From contig CAUWAG010000010.1 of NCBI GenBank assembly GCA_963556695.1, positions 4,464,001 through 4,528,000 of the forward strand: DNA of 64,000 bases. The letters run 5' to 3'. Source of the DNA: Anthostomella pinea (taxonomy: Eukaryota; Ascomycota; Sordariomycetes; Xylariales; Xylariaceae). The position numbers and the translations under genes were made by a program. The notes below the pieces were generated by a model. That model made no database searches, was not told the DNA's origin, and saw only the letters and a program-made list of their open reading frames with translations. Of this stretch, positions 12,191 to 24,479 are shown one piece after another; position 1 is the stretch's first letter, and the number at the start of each line of letters is the position of its first letter.

Positions 12191-12975
12191 AGTCTTGAGT
12201 CTTGACAAACTTGACAGACTTGAACTTGATCACGATAGAATTCGTCCAAGTCACGACCCCAAGAGTCGTGCTGTTACGCCTGCCCGTCACACGCTACACC
12301 ACTGTGACACTGTTACCGCTCAAAAACCCCCTGCTCACTTTGAAACGCACATATTGGACCAAACGCCAGCCAGAGAGCCAGTAGGACCAGGACCGCCCTG
12401 GCCACTCCTGCGAAGATACCTACCGTATCCTGCCCTCTCCTGCCTTCTCAGCGCGCCGTCCACAGCAGTGTATTATTTCATCCCACGCCATCCTCTTCCG
12501 GCTATCAGGTGCTGCTTGTCTTACGGTAGCGGCGCCCCTCCCTCCCCCACCAGGCCTCTTGCAAGGGCTGGTATTCACTGCCAGGGTGCCAGGCGCAGGG
12601 GAAGCCCCCCAAAACCCCTGCTTTGCGAGGTACAGGTACAGGTGCAGGTACAAGTACACACCCACCACTTACACGCAGAAGTGGACACGCCCAGTATGTA
12701 TGCCCGACCCCTGCCGTTCTTCACCCCTTCACCCCCTTCCCTCCCCCTGCCATCCATCCACCCCTCTGCCCATATGTAATAAACTCTTCGTTGCTGCCCA
12801 CTATTTCCCTACCCTACGATGCGTCCGTCATTTCACCTCAAATAGAGAGCTGGCCTCGAGCGGACGCTTACGATATATTGTTGTGGATCAGACAGCTCCG
12901 GTGTTCATTACCCTTTTTATTGCACGCGTCACGGAGTCCCCGAACGTGGAAACCGAAGTGCTACAAAGGTTCGAT
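12190..12975 (+). promoter_or_regulatory. presumed promoter and long 5' leader of the Ser-rich gene
   Basis: The sequence is strongly C/T-rich (for example CACCCCTTCACCCCCTTCCC near 12722), as in fungal promoters and 5' UTRs. It also carries a short AGGTAC/AGGTGC repeat at 12629-12655. The transcription start is not determined. Confidence 0.4.
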
Positions 12976-14178
12976 ATGTCTCTCGCCGAACAACCACAAT
13001 GTCTCTCGGAGGCATCAGACTGCGAGGACTGGCAGACTGAACTGGCACGGAAAGTGACCGCGGCATTGACGGAGCATTCGCGCAATTCTTTCACGACCGC
13101 CTACGACGAGGACACGCTCGACTTGTACATGGACATGGACGACGACCAGTGCATGATCGAAGAAGCCACCATTCTAGACGCAAGAGAGATGAAGACCAAG
13201 GAAGTCATGATAGAGCCGCCGGCACTGCCGCAGAGGAACGCCCTCAGAACTTCGAAGCTCCTTGACAGTCTGAAGCTCAACTCGATCAACTCGGCCACCC
13301 AGTCTCTCCACACGCCCCACGACATCTACCTCTCCTCGGAAGAAGACCCCTCCTCGTCCGCAGACGACTTCTCCGACTACGAATACGGATCCTCGAGCGA
13401 GGAGTCCGAGAAATCACCGGCTCGACGGAGGAGCCAGGAGGACACAGCAAGAGCAGTCTCGGTCATATACGTGGGGAAGCCCTGCATTGTGGACTTGGCC
13501 AGTGGTCGGAGAACAGCCACTCCCTTGAGGAGACCGAAATCCAGCGTGTTCGACCAGTCGTTATCGTCCTCTTCGTCATCGCTCCTCAGCTCCGACTCTC
13601 TCGACAGCCGGCCGAAACACCCACCGCGGCACAGCAGTCTGACACCGAGCAGGGACGTGGCCAAGGCCGCCCCAGCATTCCTCCAGCAAGATCCTTTCGC
13701 GACGGGCTGCTACAAGCTCGACACTTCAACGGCACAGACATCATCCACCGCCAATCCCCGGGTCCCAAAGACCCCTACGACCCCGACGGCGGCATTCCAA
13801 CGGTTTCAGAAATCCATTAGCCTGGCCAGGAAGCGAAGCCGTCCGAACCTTAAAGCGCCTGCCACCTCGACAGAGGACGTAGCGTCAACACCATCCCGCT
13901 CAACTACGAACCTTCTATATCTCAATACGTCACCAGGGCTGGAGGAAGCGCCCATGACACCGGAACCCATGTCGGCGATTACCCCCACGACGCCGCAAAC
14001 ACCAATTACCTATCACGAGATCCTTCGGTCTGCGAGGAAGAACTCGATATCTTTTAGTTCTTACTCATCATCCCCCGCAATGTCGCCAATCAGCCCGGCG
14101 ACAGCGAAGAGGGGCATATTAAGTGGCCTGAACATGAACCGGCGGCGGAGCAGTATCAGTGTTAGGATAAGGCCATAA
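12976..14178 (+). CDS. Ser-rich low-complexity protein, conserved-fungal type, 400 aa
   Basis: I chose ATG 12976 (MSLAEQPQCLSEASDCEDW). The same frame is open back to 12559, but that leader is pyrimidine- and proline-rich and reads like 5' UTR. The protein has an acidic N-terminal third (DEDTLDLYMDMDDDQ) and then long Ser/Asp/Glu tracts (LSSEEDPSSSADDFSDYEYG). Next come Ser runs (QSLSSSSSSLLSSDSLDS), a Thr-Pro-rich region with many SP/TP sites, and a basic, Ser-rich C-terminus (NMNRRRSSISVRIRP) with RRxS kinase-type sites. No enzymatic domain, signal peptide or membrane segment is visible. It is probably an intrinsically disordered phosphoprotein. I do not recognise a named family. The long unbroken frame and protein-like composition make the gene itself likely. 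Confidence 0.75.
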   Translation: MSLAEQPQCLSEASDCEDWQTELARKVTAALTEHSRNSFTTAYDEDTLDLYMDMDDDQCMIEEATILDAREMKTKEVMIEPPALPQRNALRTSKLLDSLKLNSINSATQSLHTPHDIYLSSEEDPSSSADDFSDYEYGSSSEESEKSPARRRSQEDTARAVSVIYVGKPCIVDLASGRRTATPLRRPKSSVFDQSLSSSSSSLLSSDSLDSRPKHPPRHSSLTPSRDVAKAAPAFLQQDPFATGCYKLDTSTAQTSSTANPRVPKTPTTPTAAFQRFQKSISLARKRSRPNLKAPATSTEDVASTPSRSTTNLLYLNTSPGLEEAPMTPEPMSAITPTTPQTPITYHEILRSARKNSISFSSYSSSPAMSPISPATAKRGILSGLNMNRRRSSISVRIRP

Positions 14179-14179
14179 T

Positions 14180-17100
14180 CACACCCTCACTACACTTTCC
14201 TATTTTTCTTTACTTTTTTGGGGCATGCGGCGGGGCGTTAACCGGGGATGGCTATAATGTGTATGACACGGAGTTCGGAGCAGGCGCATTGGGTCTCTAC
14301 TGTAACCATGGGTGGGCACATGATCGGGAGGCTGCTTCCAACCGTCTGGTTGGCTGCATACTGCAGCAATTGATACCTAATGACCACACAGAGGGAGAGG
14401 ATCACGATCCAACAAGAGCAGACGTCGGATAAAGGCGCTGGCACGACGAAGAGAGCGAGCAGATGGACTACTACGCTATAGCGGAAGCCTGAATGAGATC
14501 ACGCACGTTATGATGCCTTTCTCAGAACAATGAACACATGTTTCACATCGCGTCTACACCTGCATCTGCCGTGAACCGTGAACGCCCATTGTCCTTATCA
14601 TACTGTACCATGTTTCCGTTCAAACCGTTGATGTTTCCGTCCGAAGTGGCCCTGGTATCTTTATTAAGCTTAAGTTCCTGGTCGCGCGGTTGGCGAAACG
14701 AAACGCAGCGCATTATCCTCAACACCAGGGGTTTCATCAATTGGCTTTTGCTGCGTGCACACTTGACTTCGTGCTACTGCATAGACAGCCAGGAGACCTA
14801 CCCCCGGTTTTTTGGTCTTAAGAGCGAATTCAGTAGTTCCGAGTCGCATTCCTCCCCTTGGTTGAAGAGCCCCTATGTAGTGCTACATTCCGTAGAACAT
14901 GGCATTGTCTTACTTGTCTCACCCTCCTCCCTTGTGCCCGCATGTTCGCGTAAGGTAGGTACTTTAGGTTTTAGCGGTCTTGCTTCCCCAGGAAACGGCC
15001 GCTGTTACCGCTGCTGCAGAAATTCCAAGGGCGGTCTGCGTCTGGTCTGCCGCCCTTGCTGCTGCAGATGCAGAGCCCGAAACCTAAAGGCCGCCACCTG
15101 CACCCCCGATTCCGGCCCCCCTGGAGTCGCGCGCTCCGCAATACAATGGCCCCGCGCTGCGATAGGTATAGACGCATTTATAGTATTGGACATAGGTTAT
15201 TGATGGACACATGCATGCAAGGAACGGGCTGCATAGGTAACATGCAACACTTGGCCACATCCGCCAATCGCTCGCCTCCTTGGGGGCTTGCCGGCGACGG
15301 CAATTGGGCTTTCTAGGGTTGCGTATCTATTTTTTTCTTTCTCTTTGAATACTTGGCCCTCGCCTCCCTCTGTGTTGGCGGCTTGCCAGCGTGTGCCCAT
15401 ACACTGACTGGCTGACTGACTGACTGGCTGGCTGACTGGCTGATGTAGATCGGACAATGCACATCACACCACACCACGCAACGCAACGCCACGCCATGCC
15501 ACAGTTTGGAGATAGATAGTTAGGTAGACACATACACGTAGACGATAATGCTACCTATGCAGGTGCTTACTGTCGGCATATGTATGCCTCGCTTGCCCTG
15601 ACTGCAGGTTCATGACTGCATACATCTACAGACTACAGTAATCAACGCATTGCCGAGCCTCTGCCCGCAACATTGGCATTCTCGATCAGTAGTCGGAATT
15701 CTATGTATGCTGTATGTAGCATGTGTATGTGGATGGATGGCGGGGACTGGCATGCGTACGCCAATCGGTGGACTATACTACGGGATACATCTGGAGTACT
15801 GCCGGCCGGCGCCGGCGTGTCCACCGCCTACTGACTGTGTTCAATGCAATGCACTCAGGAATCGCCCAAAGAAGCCAGACTTGGCTGGCTGCTTTGCTTC
15901 CGCTGCTCGTCCATAGGATGACAAAACATTCCACCAATCCGCCGGGTCGGGCGGCCGCGCTCTCACTCACTCACTCGCCCATCCTATCTATCCTCATTAC
16001 CCCCCGCTGCCTCGGTAACATCGCGGACGGGACATGGCAGCATGGTGGGGAGGAAAATGAATGAGGATGGAGGGGTGCATGGCGGGAGAAAGTTCGCGGA
16101 GGATCGCTGCGAAGGAGTGAACGATTTGATAAACATCTCACCACGTGCGTCGACGAGGCCCGAAGTGGACGGTGGGTACAGTATCGGAGTGCCGTGCGTC
16201 TGCAATCGCATGCGGTGGGCGAGGTCTTGCCCTTTTGGGCTCGCAGATATGGGTAGATGGACATCTTCAACGAAGCTCCGGCCCGACAATTATCATGGGA
16301 AGAGATACTATCTTATGACTGTGATCGCTGGTTTGGCCCGTACATCGATCACTATAAGTGCGTGCATGAACATATGAGCGCTGAGCAGGTGGGATTGCGC
16401 ATGCTAAATCCAGCTCCCCATTCCGCATCTCGCTTTCCGCTTCGCTTCCCGAGCGGTTCGCCTGGACACAGCAGGCGCGCGCTCCCTCTGACCACCACCG
16501 ACACCATCGTGACCACCATAATGGATTGCTTGCTACCGGACCACGCGCATAAGGAAGGCATAAGTCCTGACCTAGGTAGGAGCATAGGAGCTAAGCCCGG
16601 GCAACCCCCGTGGCGTTGGCGCACGACACCGGCGCCAATCAGGTCGACGATGCAACAGAAGGACCACCACGAGCGCAACGTACCTATCGACTTGTGAGCC
16701 CGGGTTTGCGCTCCTGTTCTGCACCACTAGGTGCGGTACTATTCCTACGACAATACAGGACGACGCGGCCTGCCTCAATAGAGGGCGTATCGAAGGTACT
16801 CCGCAACGGGACAATATAAATGTAATATCGGTCCTCTTTATCGGCTATGGGTTTGGCCGACGTCGATAGATAGGTAGATAGTGGTTGAACCTTGAGAGAG
16901 CTGACGACAAGCGAGGAGCAAGACCTCCCGGCTGGCAGGTTAATCTTATGAATAAGCTTATCGTCGCGGGGTCGTCAGCTTATGTGCATGTGTTGGGTTG
17001 TACCATTCCCTGGCTCGCTGGCGTTGAACCTGAAACGGCCTGGGTTGAATGCTTGCCACCAGTCCCAGCTGGTGATCAAACAGCCGGAGAAACTGGCCCC

Positions 17101-18190
17101 CCTGCTTCCCTCGGCACGATTTCAGATAACGCGAGATCTCGGCGCGTGCTTTCAGCTCAGCTCTCCATTACGGTGCTGGTTTGCCTCGAGGGGCCCGATC
17201 TCAGCTGCAGCCTTGAAGTCGCATTCAGCGCCGTCGAAACAGCGACTCGGTTTCGCGGCGCTGTGATATACCGGCTGTCCTACGTCTGACAGTCTCAACG
17301 CACCCTCCGGCGGTTTCGCTCTACACTTGGCATACATAAACTGGATGCAGCCCCCGATCGTCCGTCCGGGGCCATCGACATCGACGCAGGAGTCGGATCG
17401 ATGTCCATCCAGCACGCGTCCGTGGGATCGCGCAGACACGAGCACAGACCATCCCGGCGGAACGGGAAACGGCCGGCTCGACGTTCGTGTTTTTGATTTC
17501 GATATCGCGCCCAATCTCCGATGTCCACTGCCTCCGCCTGCGATTCCCAAGCTTTTGGGTAGCGGGCAGCAGGGCGAACAGACGCTGAGACGATAAGGTA
17601 TTGCTTGGATCCCTAGTTAGGGAGTCCAGGTACTGAGTACGTAGCGCGTTGACGCACGGGGCGCCCCTTATTACCCCAGCAGTCAACGGTGTCTGTGGGT
17701 ATTTACATGTAACCAAGAGAAGTGGAGAGTACCCCTAGACGACCTTACAATTCGAACAACGGTTCGTTACGCACAAAGTACTGACGACTTGCATTCGCAA
17801 CGAAACGACGTAAGGCCAATGTATTTCGGGGAGCGAAACTGCAGCAGGGAAAGTCGTGCCGAACGAATTAGGAGACTATCCCTGTCCAGATCTCGGGAGT
17901 CCTAGGCTGAGGCTGATGTCGACTGTGCTTGTGGCTGTGCAGTCACGCTCACGCTCACGCGTCCATGTCGGTTCCAAAGGCATCAAATGTGGCTGCGATG
18001 CCTGGATACCAAAACTTTAAAAGTCAGATACTCAGAATGCCCTCAAGATGCCAAATGAAGGTAGGCTAAAGCCACTCAATCTCAAAGTCCAGAGAGAGAG
18101 AGGTCAGTCATGGTGCATGAGAAGCCTCCATACTGTCAGTTGCTGGCGCTTGTACCGTTGTACGTTGTACCCGGACGCTCACCACGCCTT
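14180..18190. other. stretch without a supported gene
   Basis: Only short overlapping ORFs are seen. A GACT/GGCT tandem tract lies at 15404-15441. No coding segment with consistent splice sites could be assembled. Confidence 0.4.
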
Positions 18191-18210
18191 TCGTGATCCC
18201 GATGGGACAT

Positions 18211-18703
18211 GATGCCTGCGCCTACTGCTCTTCTCGAGCCTGCCAACATCCAGCACGACAGTACAGCCATGAGCTTGGTAAGTTCGCTTGGCAGTCCTAT
18301 CGTACGTGTGATAATTTGACGTGTTGTTTAGTCCAGCACAGCGATGATCTCATACTCGACGTCACCGCCACCCTCCCACTGCATACTGCTGCTGCTGCTG
18401 CTGAGCCGCACGCCAATGCCGGGTCCAACTTCCTGCCTGCCGCAGAACGGCACGACAATCTGGTCAGACACGTCGGTATGCGGAGAATTTACACCACCCC
18501 GCATCGATTCTGTCCGATCAGGCGGCAGTGGCCCAGGACATGTGCGCCGCTTTGCGAACACCAGGTTTGCATGGATGGTGCGGCAAAGACTATTGAGCTC
18601 CGGACCCATCGTTTCACTAGAGCGGCCGATGCTCTACAGAAGGGCAACCGTGCCCTTGTCCACGGGTTCGACGTCACCAATCCCGTTGTTTTGTTGCGAT
18701 TAG
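18211..18703 (+). CDS. possible two-exon hypothetical protein
   Basis: A weak model. ATG 18211 (MPAPTALLEPANIQH) leads to a good donor (GTAAGT at 18280), and an acceptor TTGTTTAG at about 18323-18330 follows. The continuing frame includes a short hydrophobic run (CILLLLLLS) and ends by 18703. No family is recognised, and an alternative frame over the same segment is equally open. It may be chance. Confidence 0.2.
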
Positions 18704-19521
18704 ATGACCTGTAAGTAAACGTGCGAGTCCTGAGTCTGCTGGTGTGCAGTGTTTACCGTCGTGTGTCATTCCAATCTAATATGCTACATAGCTATCTCGA
18801 TGTCATCGAGATCAAAGATATTAGAGCACTCAATCCCAATAGGCTCGTGGCTGGGAGTCAGGGGTGAACGAAGTCTGCTATCGAGATTTCGACCACCCCA
18901 AGGGTCGTCCTTGCTGGCCAAAAGGTCATGATGATGGGGCGGTATCAGATCATTCGGACAGCTGGACACTCGATCGTCAGTCTGGTACGCGGTTCTCAAT
19001 TGGGAAAGGTCTTGCATGAGTTGCAAGCTGCTAGAAACGCAAGAGGCTAGAGTCGATTTTTGGTTCGGCATGTGTCTGCTTATCTGAATGCGTCTGTGAC
19101 CAGGTCACAAGACTTACGACACGACACGACTTGCGCCTGCAGTTGATCGCATCAAAGATGGACACACGCGACAGTGTCTAAAACCACGACGCCGGACCAC
19201 GCAGTCCGGAAGCAGTGGCTCAAAGGATCGCTTCGGCTTGCATGGTTGGGTCATCCATTCATGGACTCCTTCGCCGACTCGATCAATTTGATTAACTATT
19301 CCCTCAAAGCCTTTCGCCATGAGAATTACCACACGTCCCCAGGGTCGACGACATGCGGGATTTAAACGCCTTACATTCCTTCTTATCGGCACCGCCTCCG
19401 ATGGATCATCTCCATTTCCGATGGTATCTTCCGCTGCGGCTTCCACCGGACCAGCGGCATCGTGTCATGCCTCCTTCGTGCTCGAAGGAGCAGCCAGGCT
19501 CTCAATGCGAGGCTGGGAGTC

Positions 19522-20160
19522 TTATGTGGTATCCCCTACACTAGCGTCGCGCAGCCTGATCCATGTGGTGTGATGGATGCGGCTCCTTCTTACTGCCGGA
19601 TAACCGCCCCTGACACTGGCGGCGAAACATAGTTCCCACCGCAGGAGGAGCCGAAGGGCCACCCACGTGGTAAATCCATCCTCATATATCCCGGCGACGT
19701 TGGCCAGATTGTTTCTTAAAGGATCGCATGGCATGACGTCGAAGTGCGCGCCGACAGACATCCAACATCCACCTCCACGTGAAGGATTGTGGAGCAGCGG
19801 AAGGATGATAAGGCCAACCAACATCGGAAGGAGACATGAAGGCCATGACGAAGACAGGATCGACATCGGTGTTTGTTCCAGAACGTTGTTCCTTGGGTCT
19901 TGGTCCATTAGGTAGCCAGGGCCTTTGTTGGGGAGGATGAGGTTGGTAGCACTGTCGCCGCCGCCCATCGGATCCCTTCGCGAAAGGCGGGCAGGAACGG
20001 ATCCTCCAACGTCAGTCTTCGGTGACCTCTTTCGGGCCTGAGGATCATTAGGCGCGCTGTCTTGGCCTGTGGTCGCTTGGAAAAGCTCGTGTTCGTGATC
20101 CCTACCCGTCATAATATCTTTGGGAGTGTTTCCCGGGAGCCCCATGGCACCTGCAGCCAT
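19522..20160 (-). CDS. hypothetical ORF with one predicted membrane segment, 212 aa
   Basis: ATG 20160 opens an uninterrupted frame. A hydrophilic N-terminal half (MAAGAMGLPGNTPKDIMTGR and a following Asp/Arg-rich stretch) leads to one hydrophobic segment of about 20 residues (CLLPMLVGLIILPLL). Past the middle the residues look less protein-like (IHHTTWIRLRDASVGDTT), so the true gene may be spliced or broken. I recognise no family. Confidence 0.3.
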   Translation of the reverse strand: MAAGAMGLPGNTPKDIMTGRDHEHELFQATTGQDSAPNDPQARKRSPKTDVGGSVPARLSRRDPMGGGDSATNLILPNKGPGYLMDQDPRNNVLEQTPMSILSSSWPSCLLPMLVGLIILPLLHNPSRGGGCWMSVGAHFDVMPCDPLRNNLANVAGIYEDGFTTWVALRLLLRWELCFAASVRGGYPAVRRSRIHHTTWIRLRDASVGDTT

Positions 20161-20676
20161 AGTAACCTAGTTATTGCGAATACGCCAGAAATAACATCAT
20201 CGTCATCTGCAGCCTTGTCGACTTGCAGATAGTACCACCCTGTTTAGAACCTTGCACTTTGATACTAGAGAAGTCCGTACCAGCCCAATATGCAAGATAG
20301 GGGAGCAACCCAGGATTGTCACTACAGTAGTCAATGTGACGTGCCTCATACCCTGCTACAGATTGCTGTTCAGACCAGGTGATCGAGTACCTGGTCAAAG
20401 TACCACTACATAGAGAATCCTCTTCCTTAGTTTGCGCTTGGGAGGAATACTTTCATGTCGAGAACGATGTCAAAGTAGCGCAATTCTTGAAAGGGCAGAT
20501 ACGAGCTCCCGTTTTCGATTTATTGGTAAGGAGTAGGATTCGACCTTTCGGCGCACTTTACACTTCTTCCTTCTTTGTGTGCTCAGGCTCTTGATGACAC
20601 ATCGGAGACCAGATTGGTAGCTGTGACCTGGCTGGTGCTTGTTTGTCACTGAATGAGCATGGGCTGGTCGGTCATC

Positions 20677-21187
20677 CTAGCGACCAGCGTCGTGAGCGTT
20701 TCTGTACATGACCTTAGACGTAGATCTTTGGATGTATGTGACTTCATGATTTCTGATCAGCAGGTTGAGAGAGGGCTGAGGCGCCGCTGCAACCTTGAGC
20801 AAAGTGAATAGCTCTGGTTTTGTGAACTCAGTAATACCTCGTAGCATGTTACGACCTACCGTGACCATTATGCCTGCTGGTATAACACTGCTAGTCCAGG
20901 TCCTAGGTCGATTCCAGTTGTATGTCTGATCTAGCATAGCTTTCTTGTGCTGTCGAAGAGACCCAGGCGATATAATGAATTTGGCACAGCTGGAGCTGTT
21001 CTCCAGGGCAAGGGGATCATGTCTGCGGCGATGCAGTGCCCGTGACGTAATATCAGGATAGCGTATCGGATCCACGGTGTTCGCGACTATCGATAGGAAA
21101 GCAGCTTGTCGCCTACAATATTTACTCTCTGTAAAACCATAGTATCTACGATTCGGCCGACTGAATGTGCCATGGGAACTCTTTCAA
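20677..21187 (-). pseudogene. 3' fragment of a fungal gene (GRNMLRGITEF motif)
   Basis: The minus-strand frame is open from about 21187 to the stop at 20677. It has strong protein character: FSRPNRRYYGFTESKYCRRQ, then DITSRALHRRRHDPLALENS, and later GRNMLRGITEFTKPELFTLL. No start codon lies at a sensible position. Upstream, a different frame carries coding-like sequence (DDSYPGTPAPTLAHLSIERV), so a frameshift or missed intron separates them. I think this is the C-terminal part of an uncharacterised fungal family, but I cannot name its function. Confidence 0.4.
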
Positions 21188-21189
21188 TG

Positions 21190-22645
21190 GAAAGATGAGC
21201 AAGAGTCGGTGCTGGAGTACCCGGATAAGAATCGTCATTCCGGACACGGTGAGGTATTCAGCTACATCAGCATAATCTATCTTACCTGACGTATGTCAAA
21301 GTACAACGTACATCCGAACCACACTGTCTAACTGTATCAGTAATACCATATTTATTTGTTGAGAATTCATTCCTTTCCTCCTTGTGGCAGAGACCGAAGT
21401 TCGGGGGCCTATTAATCCACTCTTGTTACCGAGAAGTCACCTCCTGGTGAGAAAGCCGATCCAGGTTTCAACGCGGTAGCACAGACATCGTGTATAATGA
21501 GGGACCCGAAAAGCCTCGATCTCCCTCTACATACAAGTACCAGCATCAAAATGATCGGGGCAGTCTATAAACTGGTAGGATTGAGATCAGGAATGCCACT
21601 CTCCACGATTCCAAGCGATGCCTCTGAGCAACCTGCCGATATGGACATCGCGACACTGCATCTTAACGTGAATACAGCTGCAATGCAGGCCCCTGAGTGT
21701 GCAGGACATGTTGAGAAGAGTCAACTCATCAGGGCACCTGTGTTCCCCTGAAGATCTGCGACTCCAGATTCACCCGCCAAGTGCTGGGAAAGGCCAAAGC
21801 CATTCAAATTGAGACGTGACAGTAAACTAGCTGTGCCGAGAAGTAACGATCACAGGTCGATTCTAGACATAGATGGTGTATACGGAACATCACGATGGAA
21901 CGCACGTATCGTGCCTGTGGAAGGGTGAAAGCAGTCAGAGGAAGGTCTGTCGAAACAGATTGTCCCTTTTCCAAAACCAGGTCCAAGTTCATCATAGAGA
22001 CGCGCCAATCGACTCCTTCTATCTCGCTCATACTTCCAGCCTCTTTCACGGTGTTTACCTTTCGGCACCACCAGTCGCGTGAATCGTCAACCTTTTTCGA
22101 GGCGCGCCCATCTTTTGAATTTCCAGTACTCGCTTCTTCCCATCTTCCCTGGAAGAGCCGCGCTGTATCTTGACGGGAACGCCCATCCTTGAGGGAAGGA
22201 AGCGGCAAATAGCTGGAAGACGGGTCGGTTGTGAACAGTCACACCTCCACAGGTCCAATACACAGACACTCTCCATAACTGGCTAAGAGACCATAGACTC
22301 GATCCATCACTATGCCGGTGTGCGCTTGAAGTCTGTCTATGTGAATTCGGCATTGGGATGCTGACTGGCTGATGATGCCTGTATAGGTGATGGCCTGGAG
22401 TTCCAGGGGCGCCCACACATACCGACCACCATGTTTACACCGTACGCGCGCAAACGACCTTATCCTTTCCCTGCACGGTCGCCGTCTCATCGGCTCAAGA
22501 CATCTTTTCACAACTTATCACAAACCCACGGGTTCCGAAGGCCCCACGGGGGATGAAAGACCAGTCGCATGATATGTAGTATGTGCCAGCCTGGTCGTCG
22601 GATGTTGTTGGTCCCGAGGGGACAGAGACAGTGAGGCTTGGTGTC
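21190..22645. other. stretch without a supported gene
   Basis: Short ORFs at 21497-21751 (+) and 22208-21804 (-) are the longest; neither has recognisable motifs or splice partners. Confidence 0.4.
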
Positions 22646-22649
22646 GGAA

Positions 22650-24315
22650 TTATTTTAGGGTATTGGGGCTTGGCTCTTCCCTTGCGGTCGAAGAGCGTAA
22701 ATATCTTTTTTTTTTTTTTTTGGAATTTTCAGGCACTCTTCCAAAATCAATCTCCTCCCCTCGTATTTTTTCGAAGTCGACTTTTTCACGCAACGATCTG
22801 GGTGCAGAGTCCGGTTCAGAGCCCTGTTCCGTTGACTGTGCGTCCAGCAAATACCCTAGTGCCGTGACAGGGCTGGCCGAAGTACATAGTCGCAACGATA
22901 CTTTTGGTTGTCTCGCGTGGTCAAGGAGAAAAGCAAGACTTGGTGAGCTAGGAGGACCGTCGAACATCATAAGAAAGAAGTCCGAGTCCCAGATCCAATC
23001 AATCTTGATGTCCCATCTGCATGTCTCCGCAGGAAATGGTGGGTAATATGAGCTCAGAGTATACCCCGCGTTCAGAAGTGCTCCAAAGTAGACCATGTTT
23101 TCGAAGTAGTTCTCGGTGCGCAACTGCCTGCCCCAAGCCGGTACAGTCGTGCGGTTGCTGATGAAGATATTCGTCCTTTGAGCATGGTCACTGAAATTGG
23201 GAGGGACTCGAAAGGGTTGGCTACCGACAGCTCGTTCGTAGAACTGACCATACTTGTCGCCTTCTTTGTGGGACAGTGGGATCGCAATTTGGTAGCCCTC
23301 GTGCGATCTATCTTGGCAATTAATCAGTGCCAGTACGGTCCGCGTGTCTGGGTCTATCTGCACCAAGGGCAACTCAATGAGCAAACCGGCATTGGTCATA
23401 GAGAAGTGCGCAGATGTTGTCCTGCCAGGGACCTGGACCTCACGGAAACCTGCCGAGCATCCTGCATAAGCATCTGGCGCAGTGGGCAGCACCGAGCCAT
23501 CGATGCGAGACTCCTGCAGTGCAGTCAACGTCAGACCGTAGCCTGCAGCAAGCACGGCGTGAGAAGTAGACTTCTTGATCACCTCCTCTAACAAGCGAGG
23601 AAAGGCCGCCTCTCCTTCGCCATATAACAAGGGCATGTTGACACCCAGGAGTCCTAGGAGGCAATACGCCATGTCTTCTTGTCTCGTCGTCTGTCGTTTG
23701 GCAGCCCAGGACAGTTTCACTAGCAGGGGCTCTTTATCCCAATGGTATACGTCGATTCCAGTGATACTCATGATCAGAGGGTGCCAACTAGAACCCGGGG
23801 ATTCCAGTCCTTCCCAGACAGATTCAAAGAAACGCAATTCATGCGGAGCCAACAGCTCTTGAAGAGTCCAGCCTCTGGTAAACCACCTGCTATCGCGGAG
23901 AGACCGCTCGACAGCAGTACTATCGTCCGAGCGCGAAACATCCGATAGGTATACATAGCACACCCGGGCCTTATTGTACCACCTAAACATGGAGTTGATA
24001 GCTTTTCCATTAGTTCTGACCGAACCAGTTCGAAGGCAAATAAAGCTTACCTTCTGACAACTCGGCGCTGCTGGACTTGTCGATGCAGCATGTGTCGACC
24101 CAGACATACCTCCATCCATCCCGGGCTGCTTGTCGGCAGGCGCCTTCGATCTTGGCATATCCCGCCTTCGACTTGCCTTTTTCGGGGGTCTGAAGATCCT
24201 GGTATGTGACTTCATCTTCGCCCCATGTGTGCGATAGGATAGCGTAGTTGGCCGGGGGGAAACTGCTTTCGGAGTATTCCTCAAGTTGGCGCGATTCCAC
24301 GTTCAGCAAGCGCAT
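22650..24315 (-). CDS. HET-domain (heterokaryon incompatibility type) protein, 538 aa
   Basis: Two exons: 24315-24051 and 24001-22650, joined by a 49-bp intron (GTAAGC...AAAAG). The junction restores the HET-typical run around SSAELSE and INSMF. The N-terminus MRLLNVESRQLEEY is the usual start of this family. HET motifs follow in order: YAILSHTWGEDEVTYQDL (about residues 24-41), the Gly/Ala-rich KIEGACRQAARDGWRYVW, DTCCIDKSSSAELSE, and after the intron WFTRGWTLQELLAP. The remaining 350 residues form a C-terminal region including YCLLGLLGVNMPLLYGEGE, ending in a lysine run. No NACHT, WD or ankyrin repeats follow, so it is a short HET protein. HET proteins trigger cell death on contact between incompatible strains or act in related immunity. 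The partner of this one is unknown. Confidence 0.9.
22702..22720. repeat. poly-T tract within the HET gene's last codons
   Basis: A run of T on the plus strand encodes the Lys run (SKKKKKR) near the C-terminus of the HET protein. Such a run is prone to length change and therefore to frameshift. Confidence 0.7.
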
Positions 24316-24479
24316 CGTGGCCGGAAGTCGGTCGATTGATGGCTTTGCTATGTAGCGATAGATTTCGTGTTTCCCAGCCCAGCAGGGTGGTATCGATGTT
24401 GGAATCAACTCAGGCTCTGCCGCAAGCATGAGCAAATTAACGATGTGGCGATAAACGATCACTTGTCAAATATAGTAAG

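Noticed and set aside
12195..12779. A 194-residue plus-strand ORF upstream of the Ser-rich gene
   Set aside because: It is proline/serine noise from the C/T-rich leader and overlaps the leader of the gene starting at 12976.
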